Shown: positions 1 to 8,785 of the stretch, in pieces
How positions within the stretch are numbered: the first letter of the stretch is position 1
Layout: each line of letters starts with the position of its first letter
Assembly: GCA_900770765.1 (NCBI GenBank)
Contig: CAAGLK010000006.1
Location: forward strand, 1-13,948
Reading direction: 5' to 3'
DNA from: Helicobacteraceae bacterium
GTDB taxonomy: Bacteria > Campylobacterota > Campylobacteria > Campylobacterales > Helicobacteraceae
Length of the DNA: 13,948 bases
Position numbers and translations under genes: made by a program
Notes under the pieces: model-generated
The model's database searches: none
What the model saw: only the letters and a program-made list of their open reading frames with translations
Told to the model about the DNA's origin: nothing

Positions 1-1889
1 CAAAGGGTGCTATTTTTCACGCTTTAGAAAATCCGCGACACTTAGATATGGATAAGGTTAATGCACAACAAGCTAGGCGTCTTTTAGATAGAATCGTAGG
101 CTATCGCCTTAGCCCTTTAATTTCTGCAAAAATACAAAATGGACTAAGTGCAGGGCGAGTGCAAAGCAGTGCGTTAAAAATTATAGTGGATAGAGAAAGA
201 GAGATTCTAGCTTTTAAACCTATTGTGTATTATACAATTGCTAGTGTTTTTAAGACGCAAAAATCTTTAATAGAAGCGGAGCTTGTTGAATTTGGTGGCA
301 AAAAAATAGAAAAGCTAAGCATACAAGATAGGGATTTTGCAAATAATATTGTAAAAACGCTACAAAGCGATTCTTTTAGCGTAAAAGATATTGAAACAAA
401 GCGCAGGAAAACTTCCACTCCGCCGCCTTTTATGACTTCCACTCTGCAGCAAAGTGCAAGCTCAAGCCTTGGCTATTCGCCGGCTCGCACTATGCAAATC
501 GCTCAAAGATTGTATGAGGGGGTGCAAACGCATAAAGGCTCTATGGGTGTAATTACTTATATGAGAACAGATAGCTTAAATATAGCAAAAGAAGCACAGC
601 TTGAAGCAAGAGAGCAGATTTTAAAAATATATGGTAAGGAGTATGTGCCAGCAAAGCCTAAAATATATGCAAGTAAGGCTAAAGGCGCACAAGAAGCGCA
701 TGAGGCGATTCGCCCAACGCTTATGGACTTTACCCCACAGCTTGCCGCACAATATTTAAAGCCAGATGAGTTAAAGCTATATACGCTAATTTATAAGCGA
801 TTTTTTGCCTCTCAAATGGTGGATGCGGAATTTGAATTGCAAAATATTTTTATAGTTTCAAAGAACGCAACTTTAAAAGCGAGTGGTAGGAAGCTGCTTT
901 TTGACGGATTCTATCGTGTGTTAGGCAGTGATGATAAAGATAAGCTATTACCAAATTTAACGCCACAAAGTGAGCTAGTGCTCGATAAATGTGGAGCCGA
1001 TGAGAATCAAACAGAGCCGCCATCAAGATACTCTGAAGCTAGTTTAATTAAAACGCTAGAATCCTTAGGTATAGGTCGTCCTAGCACTTACGCACCGACA
1101 ATTTCCTTATTAAGTTCGCGTGATTATATTAATATAGAAAAAAAGCAGATTCGCCCTAGTGAGATTGCTTTTAAGGTTATTGAGCTATTAGAAGAGTATT
1201 TTAATGAAATTGTGGATTCTAAATTTAGTGCAGATTTAGAAGAAAAGCTAGATTTAATCGCAGAATCTAAGCAGGATTGGCAGAATCTTTTATGGGAGTT
1301 TTATGCACCTTTTATTGAGAAAATTTCTAAAGGAAAAACGGCGATTAAGAGTCAAAAGGTTGCGATTCCAACTGGGGAGTTTTGCCCTGAGTGTGGCAAG
1401 GAGCTAATTCAAAGAAGTAGTAGATTTGGCGATTTTGTAGGCTGTAGTGGGTATCCAAAGTGCAAATACATTAAAAAAGATTCTAAAGAGATTGAAGCAA
1501 AAGAGCAAGAGAGTTTAGGTGTGTGTGAAAAATGTGGGATGGATATGGTTAAAAAGCGTGGTAAAAATGGAGAATTTTTAGCTTGTAGTGGGTATCCAAA
1601 GTGTAAAAATGCTAAGCCACTAAATGCAGAACAAAAATCTAAGCCAAAAGAATTAGAAGGAGTAAATTGCCCTAAATGTGGTGGCTCTATTGTGGAGCGC
1701 TTTAGTAGAAGAGGGGCTTTTTATGGATGCTCTAATTATCCACAATGCGATTTTATAGCAAAACACGCACCATCTAATATTCCTTGTCCTAAATGCAATA
1801 GCCTTATGGCAAAGCGAGTCGTGCGTAAAAAAGCTATTTTAGAATGTGTTAGCTGTAAAGAAAAAATAGATGATTTACAAGAATCTTAA
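1..1889 (+). CDS. topA: DNA topoisomerase I, 5' end missing
   Basis: Type IA topoisomerase, which relaxes negative supercoils by nicking one strand through a tyrosine-DNA link. The reading frame is open from base 3, upstream of the first ATG at 48, and those codons (HALENPRHLDMDKVNAQQA) are typical TopA sequence, so the gene runs in from the left and the ATG at 48 is internal. About 628 codons are visible. The active-site tyrosine lies in GVITYMRTDS (codon at 558-560). The AHEAIRPT and GIGRPSTYAP motifs follow. The C-terminal part (about 1383-1875) carries four Cys4 zinc ribbons: three of the CPxC...GCSGYPKC type and a shorter, more divergent fourth (CPKC...CVSC). The missing part should hold the Toprim domain. 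It is followed after 19 bases by bioB on the same strand. Identification is firm. Confidence 0.97.
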   Translation, partial: KGAIFHALENPRHLDMDKVNAQQARRLLDRIVGYRLSPLISAKIQNGLSAGRVQSSALKIIVDREREILAFKPIVYYTIASVFKTQKSLIEAELVEFGGKKIEKLSIQDRDFANNIVKTLQSDSFSVKDIETKRRKTSTPPPFMTSTLQQSASSSLGYSPARTMQIAQRLYEGVQTHKGSMGVITYMRTDSLNIAKEAQLEAREQILKIYGKEYVPAKPKIYASKAKGAQEAHEAIRPTLMDFTPQLAAQYLKPDELKLYTLIYKRFFASQMVDAEFELQNIFIVSKNATLKASGRKLLFDGFYRVLGSDDKDKLLPNLTPQSELVLDKCGADENQTEPPSRYSEASLIKTLESLGIGRPSTYAPTISLLSSRDYINIEKKQIRPSEIAFKVIELLEEYFNEIVDSKFSADLEEKLDLIAESKQDWQNLLWEFYAPFIEKISKGKTAIKSQKVAIPTGEFCPECGKELIQRSSRFGDFVGCSGYPKCKYIKKDSKEIEAKEQESLGVCEKCGMDMVKKRGKNGEFLACSGYPKCKNAKPLNAEQKSKPKELEGVNCPKCGGSIVERFSRRGAFYGCSNYPQCDFIAKHAPSNIPCPKCNSLMAKRVVRKKAILECVSCKEKIDDLQES

Positions 1890-1908
1890 AAATAAATAAA
1901 GGTAAAAA

Positions 1909-2748
1909 ATGAGTGATATTTTTTTATGTTCAATTTGTAATGTTTCAAGCGGAAGTTGCGCTGAGGATTGTGCTTATTGCACACAGAGTGCTAAATATAA
2001 TGCTGATATTGAAAGATATAAATTTAAGCCTTATTCGCAAATATTAGAAGAAGCTAGAAGGGCTAGTGAAAATGGGGCTTTAGGATTCTGCCTTGTTACA
2101 AGTGGGAGAGAGCTGGATTCTAAAAGGCTAGAATATGTTGCTGGAGCGGCTAGGATGATTGTGGAATCTGGGCTGCATTTGCATTTAATCGGCTGTAGCG
2201 GAATCGCTAGTGTGGAATCCTTAAAAGTATTAAAGGAAGCTGGAGTGGCAAGTTATAATCATAATTTAGAAGCAAGTGCTAATTTCTTCCCTAAAATCTG
2301 CACTACGCATAGTTTTAAAGAAAGATATGAAACTTGCGAAAACACACTAAAAGCTGGGCTTGGATTATGCTGTGGTGGAATCTTTGGCATGGGGGAGAGT
2401 TGGCAAGATAGAATTGATTTATTATATGCACTACAAACGCTAAAGCCGCACACCGTGCCGATTAACTTTTTTATCCCAAATCCTGCTTTGCCACTTAAAC
2501 AAGAGATTCTAAGCAAAGAAGAAGCACTAGAGTGCGTAAAATTAGCTAGAGAGTATTTGCCTAATGCTAGGCTTATGATTGCAGGGGGGCGTGAGAGAGT
2601 ATTTAGCGATGAGCAAAAGGAGTTATTTGATAGTGGAATAAATGCGGTGGTGTTAGGTGATTATTTGACAACAAAGGGAAATACTCCACAGCTTGAAGTA
2701 GATAGAATTAAATCTTATGGTTATGGCATTGCGACAAGTTGCGAGTAG
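1909..2748 (+). CDS. bioB: Biotin synthase
   Basis: Radical SAM enzyme that inserts sulfur into dethiobiotin, the last step of biotin synthesis. The 279-residue protein has the radical SAM CxxxCxxC motif at C17, C21 and C24 (in SCAEDCAYCTQSA). It also has residues that match the auxiliary 2Fe-2S ligands of E. coli BioB: C61 (GFCLVTSG), C96 (LIGCSG), C154 (LCCGGIFGMGE) and the arginine of IAGGRER. YNHNLE is also conserved. It is shorter than the E. coli enzyme because it lacks N- and C-terminal extensions; as far as I know that is usual in Helicobacter and Campylobacter. The ATG at 1909 follows an AAAGG-like ribosome site. No other bio genes are nearby, so the gene is probably co-transcribed with topA rather than part of a biotin cluster. 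Confidence 0.97.
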   Translation: MSDIFLCSICNVSSGSCAEDCAYCTQSAKYNADIERYKFKPYSQILEEARRASENGALGFCLVTSGRELDSKRLEYVAGAARMIVESGLHLHLIGCSGIASVESLKVLKEAGVASYNHNLEASANFFPKICTTHSFKERYETCENTLKAGLGLCCGGIFGMGESWQDRIDLLYALQTLKPHTVPINFFIPNPALPLKQEILSKEEALECVKLAREYLPNARLMIAGGRERVFSDEQKELFDSGINAVVLGDYLTTKGNTPQLEVDRIKSYGYGIATSCE

Positions 2749-2754
2749 AATCTA

Positions 2755-3627
2755 ATGGATAGGATTCTAGGTGTTTTTAAAAATAGCTTTATTTTTGGAT
2801 TCTTAAGGGATGCTGGAATAAAGTCTTTGCTTTTAGTGCGGTATTTATACGCATTTTTAAAGGGCGATTTATTATATTTTGCCTCTTCGCTTAGTTTTTA
2901 TACTATTTTTGCACTTTTACCTATTTTATTAATGGTGTTTTCTCTTGTGGCTTCTATGCCGCAGTTTGCTGAGCATATTGCAAGTTTTAAGGAGCTTGTA
3001 ATTGCGAATTTTATCCCAACACATTCAGAAGTGTTTATAGAGTATATGGATAATTTTTTGCAAAATTCTAAAAAAATGGGAGGTATGGGGCTTTTATATG
3101 CCTTTATTACTTCTATTTTATTTTTTAAAAATTATCAAAATATAACTACAAAAATTTTTAATTCAAAAGCAAGAGGCTTTTGGGATTCTTTAGCGGTGTA
3201 TTGGACTTGTATGACTCTTTTTCCATTGGGTGTGTTTTTTTCTATTTATTTAAGCACTCAAGTTTATCGTTATTTGGATTCTTTAGGATTTAGTGCTTAT
3301 GTGTTATGGATATTTCAATTAATCCCTTATGCTTTAATTTGGATTGTGTTTTTTATGCTTTTTAAGATTTCTGCAAATACAAAAATAAGCACGAAAAATA
3401 CGCTTTTAAGCTCACTTATCACTGCAATTTTGTGGTCGCTTTGTAAGTGGGGATTTGTTTATTATGTGTTTTATAATAAGGCTTATTTGACGCTGTATGG
3501 CTCTTTTAGTATCGTGTTGTTTTTGTTTGTATGGGTTTATGTTTCTTGGGCTATTTTGCTTTTTGGTATGGGGCTTAGTCGTGAAATTGATGCTATTTTT
3601 ATAAATGCAGTTGAGAAGGAATCTTAA
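2755..3627 (+). CDS. YihY/BrkB-family inner-membrane protein
   Basis: Integral membrane protein of 290 residues in the YihY/virulence factor BrkB family (once called 'ribonuclease BN', a name no longer supported). The function is unknown, although transport has been proposed for the family. The sequence shows about six hydrophobic segments. The family-typical SSLSFYTIFALLPILL sits near residue 45, and the C-terminal YGSFSIVLFLFVWVYVSWAI region holds the usual conserved tyrosine and glycine of the last helices. The ATG lies six bases after the bioB stop with no clear ribosome site, which suggests translational coupling to bioB. The short C-terminal tail (SREIDAIFINAVEKES) is cytoplasmic-looking. 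The family assignment is secure; the role is not. Confidence 0.9.
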   Translation: MDRILGVFKNSFIFGFLRDAGIKSLLLVRYLYAFLKGDLLYFASSLSFYTIFALLPILLMVFSLVASMPQFAEHIASFKELVIANFIPTHSEVFIEYMDNFLQNSKKMGGMGLLYAFITSILFFKNYQNITTKIFNSKARGFWDSLAVYWTCMTLFPLGVFFSIYLSTQVYRYLDSLGFSAYVLWIFQLIPYALIWIVFFMLFKISANTKISTKNTLLSSLITAILWSLCKWGFVYYVFYNKAYLTLYGSFSIVLFLFVWVYVSWAILLFGMGLSREIDAIFINAVEKES

Positions 3628-3642
3628 ATTTTAAGTTTATAT

Positions 3643-3651
3643 TGTTAAAAT
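3643..3651 (+). promoter_or_regulatory. Candidate extended -10 promoter for the CorC-type gene
   Basis: The sequence TGTTAAAAT fits an extended -10 element (TGnTAnAAT), in a 57-base AT-rich gap. It would start transcription near 3658, about 27 bases before the TTG start. Helicobacter and Campylobacter sigma-70 promoters commonly lack a recognisable -35 box, and none is seen here. The assignment rests on the motif only. Confidence 0.45.
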
Positions 3652-3684
3652 ATTAGAATTTTTTATCTTTGTTAAGGAGATTTT

Positions 3685-5016
3685 TTGGAAATTGGGTCGC
3701 TTTTTTTGTCAATTTTCGCTTTGTTTTTAGTCGCTTTAAACGGCTTTTTTGTGTTGTCAGAGTTTGCAATTGTTAAGATTCGCCGCTCTCGCTTAGAGGA
3801 GCTTGTTAAAAGGGGAGTGCCTAGCGCGAAACTTGCATTAAAAATTACCGGAAAGCTGGATTCTTACCTTTCAGCGACACAGCTTGGAATCACACTTTCT
3901 TCATTGGGATTGGGGTGGATTGGAGAGCCTGCTATTGCTAGATTATTAGAAGTGCCTTTTAAATATTTTATTGGCGATAATTTAGTTTTATTGCATACTA
4001 TTAGTTTTATTGTTGCTTTTAGTTTTATTACGCTTTTGCATGTGGTAGCAGGAGAGCTTATACCGAAATCTGTTGCGATTGCAAAGGCAGAAAAAGCTGT
4101 GTTGTTTGTCGCTAGACCGCTGCATATGTTTTGGATTCTATTCTTTCCATTGATTCGCGTTTTTGATATTTTGGCTGTTTTTGCTTTGCATAGGATGAAT
4201 ATTAAGCCAGCAAGCGAGGGTGAAGAGAGCGCTCATTCTGAAGAGGAGTTAAAAATTATTGTGGGGGAATCCTTAAAAGGCGGTTATTTAGACACTATTG
4301 AAAATGAAATTATTCAAAATGCAGTTACTTTTTCAGATACTATGGCAAAGGAGATTATGACTCCTAGAAAAGATATGATTTGCTTATATGAAGAAAATAC
4401 TTATGAGGAAAATTTAGAGATTGTAACTAGCACAAAACACACTCGCTATCCTTACTGCAAAGAAAGCAAGGATAATATTATTGGAATGGTGCATTTAAGA
4501 GATTTATTAGAGAGTATGATAAGTAAGAATCCGCAAAAAGAGCTTAAAAACTTAGTGCGTGAGATTATTATTGTGCCTGAGAGTGCTTCTATTTCAAATA
4601 TTTTAATACAAATGAATCGTAGGCAAATACATACTGCTTTAGTTGTTGATGAATATGGTGGAACGGCTGGAATTTTGACTATGGAAGATATTTTAGAGGA
4701 AGTTATTGGCGATATTATTGATGAGCATGACAAAAAAAGCGATGATTATCATAAGGTAGATGAGCATTCTTATTCTTTTGATGGAATGCTTGATTTAGAA
4801 AGGGTTGCTGATATTTTGGGTATTAGCTTTGAAGATGATACCGAGCAAGTAACTATTGGCGGATATGTGTTTAATTTGTTAGAGAGATTGCCTATAGTCG
4901 GCGATGAAATTAGCGATGAATATTGTATTTATGAAGTGTTGGCAACTGAGGGTGCTAGAATAGTTAGATTAAAAGCGACAAAAAAGCAATATCATAGGGA
5001 AAATAACGAGGAATAG
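3685..5016 (+). CDS. CNNM/CorC-type CBS-domain membrane protein (hemolysin C family)
   Basis: Inner-membrane protein of the DUF21-CBS-CorC_HlyC architecture, a family linked to magnesium or cobalt efflux and often mislabelled hemolysin. The 443 residues divide into a DUF21/CNNM transmembrane domain (about 1-185, with GFFVLSEFAIVKIRRSRLEEL and HVVAGELIPKSVA), two CBS repeats (about 210-335; EIMTPRKDM from residue 225 and VVDEYGGTAGILTMEDILEE from about 322), and a C-terminal CorC_HlyC domain (about 350-435). The start is TTG at 3685, chosen because AAGGAG at 3674-3679 precedes it by five bases and the family N-terminus (short tail, then the first helix) fits. The three small genes after it follow with almost no gap, so it probably leads an operon. 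The ion transported cannot be read from the sequence. Confidence 0.93.
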   Translation: MEIGSLFLSIFALFLVALNGFFVLSEFAIVKIRRSRLEELVKRGVPSAKLALKITGKLDSYLSATQLGITLSSLGLGWIGEPAIARLLEVPFKYFIGDNLVLLHTISFIVAFSFITLLHVVAGELIPKSVAIAKAEKAVLFVARPLHMFWILFFPLIRVFDILAVFALHRMNIKPASEGEESAHSEEELKIIVGESLKGGYLDTIENEIIQNAVTFSDTMAKEIMTPRKDMICLYEENTYEENLEIVTSTKHTRYPYCKESKDNIIGMVHLRDLLESMISKNPQKELKNLVREIIIVPESASISNILIQMNRRQIHTALVVDEYGGTAGILTMEDILEEVIGDIIDEHDKKSDDYHKVDEHSYSFDGMLDLERVADILGISFEDDTEQVTIGGYVFNLLERLPIVGDEISDEYCIYEVLATEGARIVRLKATKKQYHRENNEE

Positions 5017-5018
5017 AT

Positions 5019-5204
5019 TTGTTTGATTTATTTGTTGTTCTTTTGCAAATTTTATTTATTGGGTTGAAACTTGCCGGGAAGATTCAATGGTCTTGGTGGC
5101 TTGTGTTATTGCCAATTATTCTTTATGTTTTTGTGCTTTTATTTATTTTTACTTTGATTGGTGGCTTTATTTTTGGGCTTGGATTATCTTTGATGAAAAT
5201 TTAA
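5019..5204 (+). CDS. Small membrane protein, resembling transmembrane Fragile-X-F proteins
   Basis: A 61-residue hydrophobic protein with two predicted membrane spans separated by a short loop. The stretch LKLAGKIQWSWWLVLLPI resembles the small bacterial proteins annotated 'transmembrane Fragile-X-F', which have no known function. I recognise this by motif memory only. The start is TTG at 5019, two bases after the stop of the CorC-type gene, with a GAGG ribosome site at 5009-5012. It sits between the CorC-type gene and purE in the same operon. The coding call is good because the spacing, ribosome site and uninterrupted hydrophobic pattern agree. Confidence 0.75.
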   Translation: MFDLFVVLLQILFIGLKLAGKIQWSWWLVLLPIILYVFVLLFIFTLIGGFIFGLGLSLMKI

Positions 5205-5213
5205 GGAGTGTTT

Positions 5214-5708
5214 GTGGATTTTGTAGCGATATTGATGGGCAGTAAAAGTGATTATGCGATTATGGAAGAATGCATCAGGGTTTTAAAAAAATTTGATGTG
5301 ACTTATGAAGTGATAATTAGTTCAGCCCATAGAAGCCCAAATAGGACCAAGGAATATGTAAAACAAGCAGAAGAAAAGGGTGCAAAAGTGTTTATCGCAG
5401 CAGCTGGTATGGCAGCGCATTTAGCAGGAGCAGTTGCATCTATGACGACAAAGCCTGTAATTGGCGTCCCACTAAAAGGCGGAGCATTAGATGGCCTAGA
5501 TGCACTATTATCCACAGCTCAAATGCCTTCTGGTATGCCTGTGGCAACGGTTGCACTTGGAAAAACAGGGGCGGTTAATAGCGCATATCTTGCTATGCAG
5601 ATTCTAGCTTTAAGTGATGCCGAACTTGGCGGTAAATTAAAAGAAGATAGAGTTATGAAGGCTAAAAATGTAGAGCTTGATTCAAGCGAGATCGAAGTTA
5701 TTTTGTAG
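5214..5708 (+). CDS. purE: N5-carboxyaminoimidazole ribonucleotide mutase
   Basis: Class I PurE, which converts N5-CAIR to CAIR in purine synthesis, normally as an octamer in the cytoplasm. The 164-residue protein shows MGSKSDY (residues 8-14), the catalytic-site SAHRSP (His at residue 39), AAAGMAAHLAG and GVPLKGGALDGLDALLS. Length is normal for the family. I chose the GTG at 5214 because AAGGAG at 5203-5208 lies five bases upstream. A GTG two codons earlier (5208) overlaps that ribosome site and is unlikely to be used. PurE of this class usually works with PurK, which is not in this window. The neighbouring coiled-coil gene follows purE directly, an arrangement I recall from Campylobacter as well. 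Confidence 0.95.
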   Translation: MDFVAILMGSKSDYAIMEECIRVLKKFDVTYEVIISSAHRSPNRTKEYVKQAEEKGAKVFIAAAGMAAHLAGAVASMTTKPVIGVPLKGGALDGLDALLSTAQMPSGMPVATVALGKTGAVNSAYLAMQILALSDAELGGKLKEDRVMKAKNVELDSSEIEVIL

Positions 5709-5717
5709 GGGTGTGTG

Positions 5718-6212
5718 GTGGAATCTTGGATGGAGTTAGAAGCATTTGCGAAATTGGCACAATTAGATAAAGAAAAAGTGTTAGAGATGGTGGCAAATGG
5801 CGAGATAAAAAGCAAACAAGAAAATGGACAATTTTTTATTGATGCAGGAAGCGGCACAACAGCTCTCGTAAAAAGCACGACCGGCGGCGCGGTTCTTTTA
5901 CAAAATAGTGCAAATGGTGGGGTAGATAGCGAATTTGTAGAAAAAACAATTGGGACAATTTTAAGCCTTCATGAAAAAGTAGTAAGCTCAAAAGAGGAAA
6001 CAATTTCTAGTGTAAAAAATGAAAATCAATTTCTAAAAGATGCCTTATTTAACACACAAGAAGTTTATGAAGATGATAAAAAAACAATTGCAATTTTGCG
6101 CGAGCAGTTAAAGGCCGCACAAGAGGAGATTGAATTTTTAAAGCGTAAATATCGCTTAATGTGGGGAAGAACAATTGACTCACAAGCTAAGGATTCTACA
6201 AAAGATATATAA
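5718..6212 (+). CDS. Coiled-coil protein, probably DUF3972-like
   Basis: Protein of 164 residues with unknown function. The N-terminal 40 residues (WMELEAFAKLAQLDKEKVLEM, then NGEIKSKQENG) look like a small helix-turn-helix or MerR-like fold. After a glycine- and serine-rich linker, residues about 75-150 form a long charged coiled coil (SLHEKVVSSKEETISSV, then LKAAQEEIEFLKRKYR). This layout matches my recollection of the DUF3972 family of Campylobacter and Helicobacter, which commonly follows purE; the assignment is from memory. Start choice is uncertain: GTG at 5715, GTG at 5718 and ATG at 5730 are all in frame. GTG 5718 has the best spacing from the AGGGG at 5707-5711. No stem-loop terminator is evident downstream. 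Confidence 0.8.
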   Translation: MESWMELEAFAKLAQLDKEKVLEMVANGEIKSKQENGQFFIDAGSGTTALVKSTTGGAVLLQNSANGGVDSEFVEKTIGTILSLHEKVVSSKEETISSVKNENQFLKDALFNTQEVYEDDKKTIAILREQLKAAQEEIEFLKRKYRLMWGRTIDSQAKDSTKDI

Positions 6213-6404
6213 TAATTGCATTTAAAGTTTTAAATTTTATCGCTTCTAATTTTAATATTTAATATTTTGATTTTATTAAGCTTTGCTTGTGATTTATGGA
6301 AATTTAAAATTTTTATATATTTAAGCAATAGATTATAAGAATTTAAATAAAATATAGGGATTCTCTGCAAAATTTATAGGGAAATCTTAAAGGAAGGAGT
6401 ATAT
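6213..6404 (+). promoter_or_regulatory. AT-rich upstream region with probable cco promoter
   Basis: This 192-base gap precedes ccoN. It is very AT-rich with no open frame of note. Possible -10 boxes are TATAAG at 6334-6339 and TATAGG at 6353-6358; I cannot choose between them. No convincing -35, FNR-type palindrome or terminator hairpin was seen. The ribosome site for ccoN is unusually strong (AAAGGAAGGAG, 6389-6399), fitting a highly expressed operon. Confidence 0.4.
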
Positions 6405-7871
6405 ATGCAATCAAATCCTGCGTTAGAATATGATTATTCCGTTGCTAGATTGTTTCTTTTTGCAACGATTGCGTTTGGTATTGTTGGCTTATTGTTGGGC
6501 GTTGTTATTGCATTTCAAATGGCGTTTCCAAATCTTAACTATTTAGCGGGCGAGTTTGGGACATTTGGAAGGCTTAGACCATTGCATACAAATGGCATTA
6601 TCTACGGATTTACACTTAGTGGTATTTGGGCTGCCTGGTATTACTTGGGACAGAGAGTGCTTAAAATATCTTACCATGAGCATCCATTTTTGAAATTCAT
6701 TGGGCATTTGCATTTTTGGATTTATATTGTGCTTATGGCTTTAGCAGTAGTTAGCTTGTTTGCTGGACTTACTCAATCTAAGGAATATTCTGAGCTTGTT
6801 TGGCCACTTGATTTGCTTGTTGTTGTTGTGTGGGTATTATGGGGTGTTAGTTTATTTGGCTCTATGGGTGTAAGAAGGGAGCAAACTCTTTATATTAGCT
6901 TGTGGTATTTTATTGCTACTTTTGTTGCTATTTCTGCGCTTTATATTTTTAATAATCTTTCTATTCCTACTTATTTAGTATCTGGTGTTGGGTCTATTTG
7001 GCATTCTATTTCTTTATATGCTGGGACAAATGATGCTATGGTGCAATGGTGGTTTGGGCATAATGCTGTGGCATTTGTTTTTACATCTGGTATTATTGGC
7101 GTGATGTATTATTTCTTACCTAAAGAATCTGGTCAGCCAATTTTCTCTTATAAGCTTACTTTATTTTCATTTTGGGGATTAATGTTTGTGTATATTTGGG
7201 CTGGAAGCCACCATCTTATTTATTCTACGGTGCCAGATTGGATGCAAACAATGGGGTCAATTTTCTCTGTTGTGTTAATTTTGCCTTCTTGGGGAACTGC
7301 TGTGAATATGCTTTTAACGATGAAAGGGCAATGGCATCAGTTAAAAGAATCTCCACTTATTAAATTCCTAGTTTTAGCTTCTACTTGGTATATGCTAACA
7401 ACACTAGAGGGACCGATTCAGTCTATTAAATCAGTAAATGCTTTAGCACACTTTACAGATTGGATTATAGGACATGTTCATGATGCAGCGCTTGGCTGGG
7501 TTTCATTTACTATTATTGCAGCTTGTTATCATATGACTCCTAGGTTATTTGGAAGAGAGATTTACTCTAAAAAATTAGTAGATATTCAGTTCTGGGTGCA
7601 AACAACTGCGATTATTCTTTATTTTTCAAGCATGTGGATTGCGGGTATTACGCAAGGTATGATGTGGAGAGCGACAGATGAATTTGGAAGTTTAGCTTAT
7701 AGCTTTATTGATACAGTTACTGTTTTGATTCCTTATTATACTATTAGGGCAATTGGCGGTGCGTTGTATTTTGTTGGCTTTATTATCTTTACTTATAATA
7801 TTATTATGACAATTACTGCAAGTAGAAGATTAGAAACTGAGCCAAAATACGCTACGCCTATGGCAGCATAA
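6405..7871 (+). CDS. ccoN: cbb3-type cytochrome c oxidase subunit I
   Basis: Catalytic heme-copper subunit of the high-affinity cbb3 oxidase, which reduces oxygen to water at low oxygen tension in the inner membrane. The 488-residue protein has about twelve membrane spans. All expected metal ligands are present: H61 (RPLHTNG, low-spin heme b), H219 (GHNAVAF, CuB) with the nearby tyrosine of VMYYFLPKES that is typically cross-linked in this oxidase type, H269 and H270 (GSHHLIYST, CuB), and H357 and H359 (IGHVHDAALGW, heme b3 and heme b). Length is normal. It is the first gene of the operon; ccoO follows after 12 bases. The ATG is fixed by the strong upstream ribosome site. Confidence 0.98.
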   Translation: MQSNPALEYDYSVARLFLFATIAFGIVGLLLGVVIAFQMAFPNLNYLAGEFGTFGRLRPLHTNGIIYGFTLSGIWAAWYYLGQRVLKISYHEHPFLKFIGHLHFWIYIVLMALAVVSLFAGLTQSKEYSELVWPLDLLVVVVWVLWGVSLFGSMGVRREQTLYISLWYFIATFVAISALYIFNNLSIPTYLVSGVGSIWHSISLYAGTNDAMVQWWFGHNAVAFVFTSGIIGVMYYFLPKESGQPIFSYKLTLFSFWGLMFVYIWAGSHHLIYSTVPDWMQTMGSIFSVVLILPSWGTAVNMLLTMKGQWHQLKESPLIKFLVLASTWYMLTTLEGPIQSIKSVNALAHFTDWIIGHVHDAALGWVSFTIIAACYHMTPRLFGREIYSKKLVDIQFWVQTTAIILYFSSMWIAGITQGMMWRATDEFGSLAYSFIDTVTVLIPYYTIRAIGGALYFVGFIIFTYNIIMTITASRRLETEPKYATPMAA

Positions 7872-7883
7872 GGGAGGTTTGTA

Positions 7884-8567
7884 ATGTTTCATTGGTTAGA
7901 AAAAAATCCGTTTTTCTTTACGGTTGTATTTTTAGTGGTATTTTCCATTGCTGGATTGGTTGAGATTTTGCCAGATTTCGCAAAGGCTTCTCGTCCAACT
8001 GAGAATCTAAAACCTTACACGCTATTAGAAACGGCTGGGAGACAAGTATATATTGCGGAATCTTGCAATGCTTGTCATTCGCAACTTGTGCGTCCTTTTA
8101 AGGCTGAAACTGATAGATATGGTGCTTATTCTTTAAGCGGTGAGTATGCTTATGATAGACCATTTTTATGGGGTTCTAAGAGAACTGGACCTGATTTACA
8201 TCGTGTAGGTGATTATAGAACTACCGATTGGCATGAAGAGCATATGTTAAATCCTACTGCCGTTGTGCCAGGGTCAATTATGCCAGCTTATAAGCATTTA
8301 TATACAAAAAATGTGGATATAGATACTGCTTATGCAGAGGCATATACTCAAAAGGTAGTTTTCAATGTGCCTTATGATACAGAGAATAATCCAAAAATTG
8401 GTGATTTAGAAGCTGCAAGGGCAGAGATTCTAGCGGAAGCTAAACTTTTAGCAGCAGATATGAAAGACCCAGAAATTAAAGCGGCACTAGAGAGAGGGGA
8501 AATTAAGCAAATCGTTGCATTAATTGCTTATCTTAATAGTTTAGGTCAAAAAAGAAGGGCAAATTAA
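7884..8567 (+). CDS. ccoO: cbb3-type cytochrome c oxidase subunit II (mono-heme cytochrome c)
   Basis: Membrane-anchored c-type cytochrome that passes electrons from CcoP to CcoN. It has 227 residues: one N-terminal anchor (about 8-28, FFFTVVFLVVFSIAGLVEIL), then a periplasmic domain. The heme site is CNACH (C61, C64, H65), in the family-typical ESCNACHSQLVRPF context. The likely axial methionine is M133 in GSIMPAY. GPDLHRVGDYRTTDWHEEHMLNP is also characteristic. It starts at ATG 7884 after a GGGAGG ribosome site. The C-terminal region (about 165-227) is rich in Glu, Ala and Lys and ends before the ccoQ start with a two-base gap. Confidence 0.98.
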   Translation: MFHWLEKNPFFFTVVFLVVFSIAGLVEILPDFAKASRPTENLKPYTLLETAGRQVYIAESCNACHSQLVRPFKAETDRYGAYSLSGEYAYDRPFLWGSKRTGPDLHRVGDYRTTDWHEEHMLNPTAVVPGSIMPAYKHLYTKNVDIDTAYAEAYTQKVVFNVPYDTENNPKIGDLEAARAEILAEAKLLAADMKDPEIKAALERGEIKQIVALIAYLNSLGQKRRAN

Positions 8568-8569
8568 TC

Positions 8570-8785
8570 GTGGAATATGAAACTATAAGAATCATACAAG
8601 GCTATGCGTATTGGTTTATTACGCTACTGCTTGTGGTTGGTCTTTATGGATATATTTATCATTTATATAAAAGTCAAAGAAGCGGAAAAATAGATTATGA
8701 AAAATACGCTAGACTTGCTTTAGATGATGATTTAAATGATTCTTTGATAGAAAAACGCGAGAATACAAAAAAGAAGGAGAGCTAA
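8570..8785 (+). CDS. ccoQ: cbb3-type cytochrome c oxidase small subunit CcoQ/FixQ
   Basis: A 71-residue single-span protein that in other bacteria stabilises the interaction of CcoP with the core oxidase. One membrane helix spans about residues 12-31 (GYAYWFITLLLVVGLYGYIY), followed by a basic segment (HLYKSQRSGKIDYEKYARLALDD) and a charged tail. The GTG start at 8570 lies two bases after the ccoO stop, with AGAAGGG as ribosome site. It ends exactly one base before the ccoP ATG. Position in the operon and the helix-plus-YEKYA pattern support the call. Confidence 0.93.
   Translation: MEYETIRIIQGYAYWFITLLLVVGLYGYIYHLYKSQRSGKIDYEKYARLALDDDLNDSLIEKRENTKKKES

Noticed and set aside
5208..5213. An upstream GTG start for purE giving two more residues
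   Set aside because: That GTG overlaps the AAGGAG ribosome site that serves the GTG at 5214, so the later start is better placed.
5519..5878. A 119-codon minus-strand open frame over purE and the coiled-coil gene
   Set aside because: It is antisense across two well-supported genes, and its serine- and alanine-rich sequence looks like a reverse reading, not a protein family.
6213..6404. A riboswitch or small RNA before ccoN
   Set aside because: No conserved stem-loop, aptamer-like motif or internal terminator was found; only AT-rich sequence with possible -10 boxes.
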